A DNA stretch of 14,399 nucleotides, taken from JADFUS01 sp036653215. Its GTDB lineage: Bacteria; Bacteroidota; Bacteroidia; Bacteroidales; Rikenellaceae. Made by a program: the position numbers and the translations under genes. The DNA lies in contig JAVVUK010000036.1 in assembly GCA_036653215.1 (NCBI GenBank), positions 1 through 14,399 of the forward strand, written 5' to 3'. Shown piece by piece: positions 1-7,003 of the stretch; position 1 is the stretch's first letter, and each line of letters begins with the position of its first letter. The notes under the pieces were generated by a model that ran no database searches, was not told the origin of the DNA, and saw only the letters and a list, made by a program, of their open reading frames with translations.

Positions 1-1
1 T

Positions 2-2995
2 TTTAGTCTTTTTTCTCATTATGAAGTCGTATGCAATTGGTGTTGCAACGAAGATAGAAGAATAAGTACCGATAACAACCCCAAAAGTAAGAGCGAAGAT
101 AAAGCCTCTGATAACCTCACCACCAAAGATGAAGATCGCTAAAAGAACTACTAATGTTGTACCTGCAGTATTGATTGTACGAGCAAGAGTTGAGTTGATA
201 GCCGAGTTGATGTTTATAGCGATGTCACGTTTTGGATATAGGAAGTTATACTCACGGATACGGTCGAAGATAACCACTGTATCGTTTATTGAGTAACCTA
301 TGATCGTAAGGATCGCAGCGATAAACGCTTGGTTTATGTCAAGCTCAAAAGGAAGGATGCTATGGAAAAGAGAGAAAGCACCGATAGTGATTAACGCATC
401 ATGGAACAATGATAAGACACCACCCATAGCCCATTGCCATTTCTTGAAACGAAGAGCAATGTATATGCCAATTGCAATTAGAGAGAACAACACAGCGATA
501 AACGAGTTGATAGTGATGTCGTGCGCTACTGTTGGACCTACTTTATCAGAAGATACGATACCGTAAGGGACAATGTTTGTTGTAAATTCTTCTTTAGTAA
601 GAGGTGCTTTGTATACAGATTTAAGTTGTTCATAAAGCAATGTGTTAATCTCGTCTGTTACAGTCTCACCCTCTTCTTGGAATTTATATTGAGTAGTGAT
701 ACGCATTTGGTTTGCTTCACCAAACTGCTTAACTTCAAGACCAGCTTTAAACTCAGGGTTTGTGATAGCCTCCCTTATGCTGTTTGCCGTTACCTCGCTA
801 TCGAAACGAATTACGTAAGCACGACCACCAGAGAAGTCAACGCCATAGCTAAGACCACGTGTAGAAAGTGATATTATTGTTATGAGGATCATTGCTCCAG
901 AGATGATATATGCAAATTTACGTTTGCCGATGAAGTCGAAGTGTACGTTAGACATCATATTCTTAGTCCACTTATTAGAGAATGATATGTTTTTACCTTT
1001 GTTTAGGTAAGCTACAAATACCATCTTAGTAATAAAGATAGCGCAGAATAGAGATGTTATGATACCGATTACAAGTGTTGTTGCGAAACCTTGAACTGGA
1101 CCAGAACCGAATATAAACAGAACGATACCTGTAATAAGAGTAGTAGCTTGACCGTCAATGATCGCTGAATATGCGTTTTTATAACCGTCCGCAATAGAAA
1201 GACTTAATGCTTTTCCTGCTCGAAGTTCTTCTTTTATACGTTCATATATGATAACGTTGGCATCCACCGCCATACCCATAGTCAGCACTATACCCGCAAT
1301 ACCCGGTAAGGTAAGCACAGCACCAAATGAGGCGAGAACCCCGAATAAGAAGAATAAGTTAAGAATAAGAGCGATACAAGCTACAAGACCAGCACCGTGA
1401 TAGTAGAAGATCATGTATAGAAGAACAAGGATAAAGGCAAGGATAAACGACATCATACCAGTATCGATAGACTCTTGTCCAAGTGTTGGTCCGACAACTG
1501 CCTCTTGGATTATACGTGCAGGAGCAGGAAGCTTACCAGATTTAAGTACGTTTGCAAGGTCGGTTGCTTCGTTTATAGTAAAGTCACCGGTAATGCTTGA
1601 ACGTCCACCTGAAATTTCTGTTTGCACTCTTGGAGCAGAATATACATATCCGTCAAGTACAATAGCAATGCTTTTACCTATATTATCAGAGGTCATACGA
1701 GCCCAAATACGAGAACCTGTTGGGTTCATCGCCATAGTTACCTCTGCTGTTGATCCATATTGAGAATACTCTGGACGAGCATCAACCACAGAACCACCAT
1801 CGATAAGAGGCTTGCCGTCTTTTGTATTTCCGTTTATTGCATAAAGCTCAAATGTATTACCTTCTTTATCAAATGCTTTAACACCCCACATTAACTTTAA
1901 TGTACGTGGAAGTAGCGATTTGATTTGTTCCATATCGAATATCGCATTTATGGCAGATGTGTCTTTTACATGAGCATATCCGACAATCGGAGCATCGAAA
2001 GCTTGTCCACTTTGAGGGTCTATTGCAGGGTTTAAAAGAGCAAATAGAGGGTTGTTCTTAAGCATCTCCGCACTAACGGCTGTTGAGTCTTTTTTAGCCT
2101 CTGGAAGTTCTGCTATAATGTCAGTTTCTTTTTCGACAACAAGAGAATCTTTTTCAACGCTAACTTCTGTCATAGAGTCTTTTTCTATTACAGCAACATT
2201 TCCTAAAGATGTTTGAGCAGCATAGACCTCACTAAGACGTTGGTTTACTTGTTGCAACATAGGGAAAACTTCCGTATTGCTATATGTAGCCCAAAATTCC
2301 AATGATGCTGTTCCTTGAAGAAGTTTACGTACACGTTCAGGCTCTTTAACGCCCGGTAGCTCTACGAGTATTCTACCTGAATTTTCAAGACGTTGTATAT
2401 TTGGTTGTGTAACACCAAAGCGGTCGATACGACTACGAAGCACGTTAAACGAGTTAGAAATAGCACTTTCTGCTTGTGTGCGAAGTACTTTTATAACTTC
2501 AGCATTACTCATGCCTATTGTTATTTGCTCTCTAAGATCGTAAGTTGAGAAGATGGTGCTAAGTTTTCCTGCAGGAGCTATTTCTTTATAAGACTCTTCA
2601 AAAAGAGTTATATAGTCTGCTCTGCTGTTCTTTTGCTTTTCGGTTGCCATTTCAATAGCTTGGTTAAAAGCTACATCTTTGGTATTGTTAGAAAGTGCCA
2701 CTAAAACATCTCTTACAGAGATTTGAAGTGTCACGTTCATACCACCTTTAAGGTCAAGTCCAAGGTTAATCTCTTTGTCCTTACACTCAGAATAAGTGTA
2801 CTTAATAAATCCTAAGTCATAGACAGGCTCTGACTTAATCGAATCAAGGTAATTTCTTTCAATAATTGGATCACCGTTGGCTGCTTTACGAGCATTTTTC
2901 TCCACGTTAGAGGTAACGAGCGTGAATGATAGCTGGTAAAGACAGGCAATAGCAAGTACAATGGTAAGAAATTTAATACCGCCTTTGTTTTGCAT
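2..2995 (-). CDS. secDF: Protein-export membrane protein SecDF (SecD-SecF fusion), C-terminus cut by window edge
   Basis: SecDF is an inner-membrane accessory of the SecYEG translocon that uses the proton-motive force to pull secreted proteins to the periplasmic side. About 998 codons are visible and the frame is still open at the left edge; the visible end (YDFIMRKKTK) looks like the natural tail, so only a few residues should be missing. An N-terminal membrane helix (about residues 8-25) precedes the SecD signature GLDLKGG near residue 80, then a large periplasmic part. A five-helix membrane block starts near residue 515 and contains the GMAVDANVIIYERI segment. The SecF half starts near residue 700 with GVDFSGG around residue 717, and a second membrane block with GYSINDTVVIFDRI follows. 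A single polypeptide for both halves is usual in Bacteroidota. The periplasmic part has an acidic, low-complexity linker with repeated EKDS motifs near residues 270-305. The start at 2995 is followed directly by a basic stretch and the first helix. It has its own candidate promoter and lies 62 bp behind the LysR gene. Confidence 0.97.
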   Translation of the reverse strand, partial: MQNKGGIKFLTIVLAIACLYQLSFTLVTSNVEKNARKAANGDPIIERNYLDSIKSEPVYDLGFIKYTYSECKDKEINLGLDLKGGMNVTLQISVRDVLVALSNNTKDVAFNQAIEMATEKQKNSRADYITLFEESYKEIAPAGKLSTIFSTYDLREQITIGMSNAEVIKVLRTQAESAISNSFNVLRSRIDRFGVTQPNIQRLENSGRILVELPGVKEPERVRKLLQGTASLEFWATYSNTEVFPMLQQVNQRLSEVYAAQTSLGNVAVIEKDSMTEVSVEKDSLVVEKETDIIAELPEAKKDSTAVSAEMLKNNPLFALLNPAIDPQSGQAFDAPIVGYAHVKDTSAINAIFDMEQIKSLLPRTLKLMWGVKAFDKEGNTFELYAINGNTKDGKPLIDGGSVVDARPEYSQYGSTAEVTMAMNPTGSRIWARMTSDNIGKSIAIVLDGYVYSAPRVQTEISGGRSSITGDFTINEATDLANVLKSGKLPAPARIIQEAVVGPTLGQESIDTGMMSFILAFILVLLYMIFYYHGAGLVACIALILNLFFLFGVLASFGAVLTLPGIAGIVLTMGMAVDANVIIYERIKEELRAGKALSLSIADGYKNAYSAIIDGQATTLITGIVLFIFGSGPVQGFATTLVIGIITSLFCAIFITKMVFVAYLNKGKNISFSNKWTKNMMSNVHFDFIGKRKFAYIISGAMILITIISLSTRGLSYGVDFSGGRAYVIRFDSEVTANSIREAITNPEFKAGLEVKQFGEANQMRITTQYKFQEEGETVTDEINTLLYEQLKSVYKAPLTKEEFTTNIVPYGIVSSDKVGPTVAHDITINSFIAVLFSLIAIGIYIALRFKKWQWAMGGVLSLFHDALITIGAFSLFHSILPFELDINQAFIAAILTIIGYSINDTVVIFDRIREYNFLYPKRDIAININSAINSTLARTINTAGTTLVVLLAIFIFGGEVIRGFIFALTFGVVIGTYSSIFVATPIAYDFIMRKKTK

Positions 2996-3038
2996 ACTGT
3001 TTTTATTGTTTTATTATTAATATTTCCAAAGCGAACTG

Positions 3039-3046
3039 CAAATATA
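3039..3046 (-). promoter_or_regulatory. Candidate -7 promoter element for secDF
   Basis: On the minus strand this reads TATATTTG followed by C, matching the Bacteroidota -7 consensus TAnnTTTG. It lies 43 bp before the secDF start codon. No TTG element is seen at the expected 19-21 bp further upstream, so the -33 part is weak. No terminator hairpin is visible between the LysR stop and secDF, so read-through from the hydG transcript is also possible. Confidence 0.55.
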
Positions 3047-3057
3047 AGTGATTTTTT

Positions 3058-3945
3058 TTAATCTATGGTGCTGTTTGCTACAAAATTACTGAAAATAACA
3101 CGTAGATTATCCTCGTTTTCTTTCTTATGGGCAGCATATAGCTTACTTATAAATGTCAGGTCATTAATTTTTATAACTTTGTATATACCATCTTCAATCT
3201 CCTTTTTTATAGATGATTGAGGTAGGATAGAGAAGTTAAGGCTGTTTTTTAAAACTCCTTTTATGCTCTCTGTGTTGTCAAAACTCATTACGGCATTTAG
3301 GTGTGAAGATATTAAACCTTTGCCAAGCAATGTTTTGTCTATGGTACGTAAAATATCTGATTCTTTGTCTCTTACAAGTAGAGGAAGAGTAAAAAATTCG
3401 TCTATTGATATTTCATCGTTCACATTTGTGTTTGAGGCGTTTGTGACAAGAAGCAGCTCCTCTCTTTTTAAGAGGTGATAACTTAACTCACTACGTTTAT
3501 ACTCTCTTTCGAAAAAGGCAATGTCAATTTTACTATCAAGAAGAGCTTGTTCTACTTGCTTGTTACTTCCAGTGTGTAACATTACTCCTATGTTAGAATG
3601 TAGAGCATTAAACCCTGCAAGAACCGGAGGTAAAATGTAATTCGAGATCATAGAGTTGGCACCAATACACAAAGTGCCTTTACTCTCTTTTGTGAGAGCC
3701 TCCATTGTGAAATCAAGTATCTTATATCTCTCTAAAATCTTTTCTGTATGGTTAAGAAAAATCTCTCCTGCATAGGTTAGCTTTATCTTACCCACACTTC
3801 TATCGAAAAGAGTAATATGATATTGTTTCTCAAGTTCCTTTATGTGATTTGTAATTGCTGGTTGTGAGATGTTAAGCTCCGTAGCTGCATCCGTAAAGGA
3901 GAGCCTTTTTGCAACTGCTACAAACACACGAAGTCTAAAATCCAT
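3058..3945 (-). CDS. LysR-type transcriptional regulator downstream of hydG
   Basis: This is a 295-residue protein of normal LysR-family length. Residues 1-60 form the winged helix-turn-helix (FTDAATELNISQPAITNHI, then LFDR), which binds DNA. Residues about 88-290 fit the periplasmic-binding-protein-like effector domain (GTLCIGANSMISNYILPPVL at its start), usually the site for a small-molecule co-inducer. The overall look is of the CysB/CysL-like branch, but the effector cannot be told from sequence. The start codon lies 11 bp after the hydG stop on the same strand, preceded by AGAAAG, a modest ribosome-binding site, so it is very likely co-transcribed with hydG. LysR regulators more often stand divergent from their target; a position downstream in the same operon suggests either autoregulation with hydG or a distant target such as other hydrogenase genes. 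The target is inference. Confidence 0.93.
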   Translation of the reverse strand: MDFRLRVFVAVAKRLSFTDAATELNISQPAITNHIKELEKQYHITLFDRSVGKIKLTYAGEIFLNHTEKILERYKILDFTMEALTKESKGTLCIGANSMISNYILPPVLAGFNALHSNIGVMLHTGSNKQVEQALLDSKIDIAFFEREYKRSELSYHLLKREELLLVTNASNTNVNDEISIDEFFTLPLLVRDKESDILRTIDKTLLGKGLISSHLNAVMSFDNTESIKGVLKNSLNFSILPQSSIKKEIEDGIYKVIKINDLTFISKLYAAHKKENEDNLRVIFSNFVANSTID

Positions 3946-3956
3946 CTTTCTACTAA

Positions 3957-5378
3957 TTAAAATAAAAGGTTACGTTCACCGTTTTTAATTCTTGTGATAC
4001 GTGCTTCACATTCGCTTTTCCTCTCTACATCAAGCCTTGCAACTTCACGTGCGATTACCTCATAACCTTTTTTCTTGGTTTCTGGCGAGCCATAATCTTC
4101 TAAATATTCGGTAAGGGTAAGTATAGCGTTTGGAGTACATATGTTTTTGATAAATCCTGGTACTGAGAATTCCATAAAGTGTTCTCCTGTGCGTCCTTTA
4201 ACATAACAAGCAGTACAGAATGAAGGGATGTAGTTTCCTTCAAGCAATTTGTCTATTACAGAGGCTAAAGAACGGTCGTCATTTATTTTAAATTGGTCTT
4301 TGTGTGTAGAATCGGGGTGAGAATATCCACCTATGTTAATGTTTGTTCCACCATCAATCTGAGAAACACCATATTTGATTACTTCGTGACGTACATCTTC
4401 GTCTTCACGAGCAGTAAGTATTAAACCTGTATATGGAACAGCGATACGTAATATAGCAACCATACGTACAAAATCGGCTTCACTTACAGGAATAAAGGCA
4501 GAAGCATCAACGCCTGTTGCCTCTTTTATTCGAGGGAATGATAAAGTGTGAGGACCTACACCAAAGCAACTTTCAAGGTGGTTGGTGTGACGAATAAGTC
4601 CTAAAACCTCAAAACGCCAATCTCCAAGACCCATCAAAGCCCCAAGACCAACGTCATCAATGCCTGCTAACATGGCACGGTCGTGAGACAAGATACGATA
4701 ATCGAAGTCTGTTTTTTTACCGAATAGGTGATATTTAGGATATAGTTGTTTGTTATATGTCTCTTGAAAAACTTGGAATGTGCCGATGCCGGCTGCTTTT
4801 ATTTTTTTATAACCTTCAATATCGAAAGGGGCAGCGTTAATGTTTACACGACGTATCTCGCCATGTCCTTTTTTTATTTTATATACTTGACGTACATTGT
4901 CGGCTATGAAGTCAGCATCATATTTTGTATGTTCTCCATAAACGAGGATCAATCTTTTGTGTCCTGCATCTTCAAGAGCTTCTACCTCAGCTGTCAATTC
5001 GTCAGTAGTTAATGTTTTACGTATTGTCTCTTTGTTGTCTTTGTTAAATCCGCAATAGACGCATTTGTTTTGGCAGTAGTTACCCACATATAGCGGAGCA
5101 AAAAGCACTATGCGATTTCCGTATATGTTTCTTTTTATTGTTGCTGCACCTTCTAAAATCAAATCAATAGCCTCTTTTGAGGTCGCATTAATAAGTTTTG
5201 AAGTTTCCAACATCGTTAAACGTTGTTTGCTTAAAGACTTCGCAATAATAGATTTGATCTCTTCAAGGGAACATCCTTTCCCTTCTTCCAAAAACTCTAA
5301 TATTTCATCTGTGTCAATAAAAGGCTCATTTATTTTGTCTTCTATCTTGTACTTTTGTGGTGTGAAAATTGTCTTCAT
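3957..5378 (-). CDS. hydG: [FeFe]-hydrogenase maturase HydG (radical SAM tyrosine lyase)
   Basis: HydG cleaves tyrosine with S-adenosylmethionine to give p-cresol and dehydroglycine, and makes CO and cyanide bound to an iron-cysteine complex, the building block of the hydrogenase H-cluster. The 473-residue length is that of full HydG. The radical SAM cluster motif CX3CX2C is at C102, C106 and C109 (CQNKCVYCGF). The C-terminal CX2CX22C motif for the auxiliary cluster is complete at C388, C391 and C414; this separates HydG from the related thiamine enzyme ThiH, which lacks it. HydG normally works with HydE and HydF, but neither these nor a hydrogenase subunit is present here, so they must lie elsewhere if the pathway is intact. 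The gene heads a probable two-gene transcript with the LysR regulator and is divergent from rex. The start at 5378 lies about 26 bp after a good -7 element. Confidence 0.96.
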   Translation of the reverse strand: MKTIFTPQKYKIEDKINEPFIDTDEILEFLEEGKGCSLEEIKSIIAKSLSKQRLTMLETSKLINATSKEAIDLILEGAATIKRNIYGNRIVLFAPLYVGNYCQNKCVYCGFNKDNKETIRKTLTTDELTAEVEALEDAGHKRLILVYGEHTKYDADFIADNVRQVYKIKKGHGEIRRVNINAAPFDIEGYKKIKAAGIGTFQVFQETYNKQLYPKYHLFGKKTDFDYRILSHDRAMLAGIDDVGLGALMGLGDWRFEVLGLIRHTNHLESCFGVGPHTLSFPRIKEATGVDASAFIPVSEADFVRMVAILRIAVPYTGLILTAREDEDVRHEVIKYGVSQIDGGTNINIGGYSHPDSTHKDQFKINDDRSLASVIDKLLEGNYIPSFCTACYVKGRTGEHFMEFSVPGFIKNICTPNAILTLTEYLEDYGSPETKKKGYEVIAREVARLDVERKSECEARITRIKNGERNLLF

Positions 5379-5403
5379 TATTTACGTATAATTAATAGTT
5401 ATG

Positions 5404-5411
5404 CAAAGGTA
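5404..5411 (-). promoter_or_regulatory. -7 promoter element for hydG-lysR
   Basis: The minus strand reads TACCTTTG followed by CAT, a close match to the Bacteroidota TAnnTTTG element. It predicts a transcript start around 5395-5400 and a short leader of about 20 nt before hydG. No clear TTG is found at the -33 position; that place is taken by AT-rich dyad sequence (5425-5456), which would fit a promoter under protein control. Confidence 0.6.
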
Positions 5412-5424
5412 TATTATTTAGTTA

Positions 5425-5456
5425 GATAATCATATATTTTTGAAAAATATATTATC
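5425..5456. promoter_or_regulatory. Perfect 21-bp palindrome in the hydG/rex divergent region, candidate operator
   Basis: Positions 5432-5441 and 5443-5452 are perfect reverse complements of each other (ATATATTTTT, a central G, AAAAATATAT). The symmetry continues imperfectly outward, with GATAAT at 5425-5430 and ATTATC at 5451-5456. The element sits between the hydG -7 (5404-5411) and the rex -7 (5453-5460), so a bound protein would affect both promoters. It does not match the known Rex box (TTGTGAA or TTGTTAA arms, 4-nt centre), so the ligand could be Rex with a divergent site, the LysR protein, or another regulator. A chance palindrome in AT-rich DNA is possible, but ten perfect pairs are notable. 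Confidence 0.5.
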
Positions 5457-5460
5457 TTTG
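5453..5460 (+). promoter_or_regulatory. Candidate -7 promoter element for the rex operon
   Basis: TATCTTTG matches the Bacteroidota TAnnTTTG -7 element. It overlaps the right end of the palindromic region. There is no TTG at the usual -33 distance. It implies a leader of roughly 120 nt before rex, long enough to hold the two hairpins at 5489-5572. Confidence 0.45.
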
Positions 5461-5488
5461 TAGCAGATATAGGTAACACAATTAATTT

Positions 5489-5572
5489 ATTGCAACATCT
5501 ATTTATGTTATGACATTCATTTTTAGATGGTTGTAATTGCAATAGATAGTGCATAGCACGTAGAAGCTATCT
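5489..5572 (+). promoter_or_regulatory. Two adjacent hairpins in the rex leader
   Basis: The first hairpin pairs 5489-5501 with the complementary 5524-5529 and 5537-5543, thirteen base pairs interrupted by a 7-nt bulge on the 3' side. The second begins at the very next base and pairs AGATAG (5544-5549) with CTATCT (5567-5572). Both lie in the inferred 5' leader, ending 13 nt before the rex start. No riboswitch family is recognised and there is no T-run that would make a terminator. A role in translation or mRNA stability is possible but unproven. Confidence 0.35.
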
Positions 5573-5585
5573 GACAATAAATTAG

Positions 5586-6257
5586 ATGGTCATTAAAAAC
5601 TCTTATATGAGCGAAAATTTACCGGAAAGAACTGTTGAACGTCTTAGTGAGTACCGCAGGATGTTACTTAGAAACATATCGAGTGGCAATTCACAAAAGA
5701 CACATATCTATTCTCATGAGTTGGCATCTCTTCATGGGATAACAGCGGTGCAAGTGCGTAGAGACCTTATGCTTATAGGATTTTCTTCCGATACAAAAAA
5801 GGGATATAACATAAAAGAACTCATAGACTTTATAGCAAACATATTAGAACCAAAAGAGACCACAAACGTTGCTGTAATAGGTATGGGAAATATGGCAAAA
5901 GCCTTAACTTCTTATTTCAACGGTAAACGTACGAAACTGAAAATATCGGCTTCTTTTGATATTGATCCTGAAAAAGTGGGTGCTATAATTTCGGGGGTGC
6001 ATTGTTACGATATTAAACAATTGGTTGAGGTGGTGAAAATGAAAGATGTAAAAGTTCTTATTCTTACCCTCCCTTCGTTGCAAGTAGCTCCAATAATAGA
6101 AGATATTGTGGCTTCAGGAGTAAAAGGAATTCTTAATTTTACGGCTTGCTCTTTAAATTTTGGTAAAGATGTCGATATTTTTGTCCAAGATTATGATATA
6201 ATAACGCTACTTGAAAAAATAGCATATTTCACCAAAGATAAGAATGAAGATATATAA
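5586..6257 (+). CDS. rex: Redox-sensing transcriptional repressor Rex
   Basis: Rex is a dimeric repressor that reads the NADH/NAD+ ratio: it binds DNA when NAD+ is high and lets go when NADH rises. The 223-residue length is normal. Residues about 12-80 are the winged helix, with LPERTVERLSEYRRML, the recognition region VQVRRDL (55-61) and KGYNIKELI. A Rossmann NAD(H) domain follows with GMGNMA (99-104), FDIDPEKVG (D125/D127 at the end of beta-2, the ribose-binding position) and the C-terminal LLEKIAYF helix used for dimer exchange. The usual third glycine of the GxGNxG loop is alanine here (A104). A second ATG at 5607 (residue 8) gives an N-terminus closer to typical Rex proteins and may be the true start; neither start has a clear ribosome-binding site. 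Rex heads a probable operon with the ribF-like gene, overlapping it by 14 nt, and is divergent from hydG, a plausible target. Confidence 0.93.
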   Translation: MVIKNSYMSENLPERTVERLSEYRRMLLRNISSGNSQKTHIYSHELASLHGITAVQVRRDLMLIGFSSDTKKGYNIKELIDFIANILEPKETTNVAVIGMGNMAKALTSYFNGKRTKLKISASFDIDPEKVGAIISGVHCYDIKQLVEVVKMKDVKVLILTLPSLQVAPIIEDIVASGVKGILNFTACSLNFGKDVDIFVQDYDIITLLEKIAYFTKDKNEDI

Positions 6258-6999
6258 AGGTATTGTCGATATGGCAAAAGCCAAAGGAAGTGTTGTTACG
6301 ATAGGGTCTTTCGATGGTTTACACATAGGTCATAAAGCCATATTCGGTGCTTTAGAAAATCTTTCAATGGAGCTATCTGCTCCTTCCGCTGTAATCACAT
6401 TCAATCCGCATCCTCGTATGGTTGTGGGTTCTCAATCTTCCGATCCGATACTTATAACTACCCTTCAAGAGAAGATAGACATATTGAGTCGGATGGGTGT
6501 AGACAACCTCTTTATAATAGAATTTACCAAAGAATTTGCGGCTTTGAGTTATGAGGCTTTTGTAAAGCAATATCTCGTTGACACCTTGAAAGTTAAAGGG
6601 GTGGTGATGGGTTATAATCATCATTTCGGCAAAGGCAGAGAGGGTAGTTACGAGGTCCTTAAATCGTTAGGTGAAAAATATGAATTTGCCGTCTCTCAAG
6701 TAGATTGTTTTTCTATTGATGACTATAAAATAAGTTCTACAAACATACGTAAGTTGCTTTCTGAAGGTAATATAGAAAGGGTTAATACTCTTCTTATAGA
6801 GCCTTTTTCTATTAGTGGAGTCCTCCACAATGGCGTTATCATAAATATAGATCCTTTAAAAGTATTGCCTAAAGAAGGACGGTATAGTGTTTGTGTTAAT
6901 GGCGTTGATACTTATTTGAAGATAAACAAAAATAGAGTAGTCACTCTCGACAAATATATGGACGAGGGGGATGTAAAAATAAAATTTAAATCACAATAA
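6244..6999 (+). CDS. RibF-like FMN adenylyltransferase with a reduced, probably inactive flavokinase domain
   Basis: Bacterial RibF normally has two domains: an N-terminal adenylyltransferase that turns FMN into FAD, and a C-terminal riboflavin kinase. This 251-residue protein (usual length about 300-320) has a well-kept N-terminal domain: GSFDGLHIGH (21-30, the HxGH nucleotidyl-transfer motif), TFNPHP (52-57), YNHHFGKGREG (124-134) and ISSTNIR (163-169). Only about 65 residues follow where the kinase domain should be. PFSISG and DPLKVLPKEGRYSV resemble pieces of that domain, but the conserved GRxxGFPTAN segment is absent and the last strands are shrunken, so kinase activity is unlikely. The frame is intact and the next gene begins 4 bp later, so this is not a frameshift. 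The start at 6244 overlaps the end of rex; an alternative ATG at 6271 follows AAAGG (6256-6260) and lies past the rex stop. A second, complete RibF may exist elsewhere in the genome. Confidence 0.85.
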   Translation: MKIYKGIVDMAKAKGSVVTIGSFDGLHIGHKAIFGALENLSMELSAPSAVITFNPHPRMVVGSQSSDPILITTLQEKIDILSRMGVDNLFIIEFTKEFAALSYEAFVKQYLVDTLKVKGVVMGYNHHFGKGREGSYEVLKSLGEKYEFAVSQVDCFSIDDYKISSTNIRKLLSEGNIERVNTLLIEPFSISGVLHNGVIINIDPLKVLPKEGRYSVCVNGVDTYLKINKNRVVTLDKYMDEGDVKIKFKSQ

Positions 7000-7003
7000 T
7001 CAT

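Noticed and set aside
300..1763. Plus-strand open frames at 300-566, 521-871 and 1413-1763
   Set aside because: They lie antisense inside secDF, whose whole frame is supported by family motifs; their proteins show no recognisable domain and they have no promoter or ribosome-binding site.
3957..5378. Thiamine biosynthesis enzyme ThiH instead of HydG
   Set aside because: The length of 473 residues and the complete C-terminal CX2CX22C motif (C388, C391, C414) are HydG marks, and no thiamine genes are nearby.
5432..5452. Palindrome read as a transcription terminator
   Set aside because: It lies between two divergent genes' start sides, its stem is entirely A/T, and no transcript ends there.
5379..5585. 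Classical Rex box (TTGTGAA/TTGTTAA arms with 4-nt centre)
   Set aside because: No such dyad is seen on either strand; only the different ATATATTTTT palindrome is present.
6244..6999. Frameshift or assembly error explaining the short RibF
   Set aside because: The N-terminal domain and the residual C-terminal segments are in one frame, and the next gene starts 4 bp after the stop, leaving no room for lost kinase sequence.
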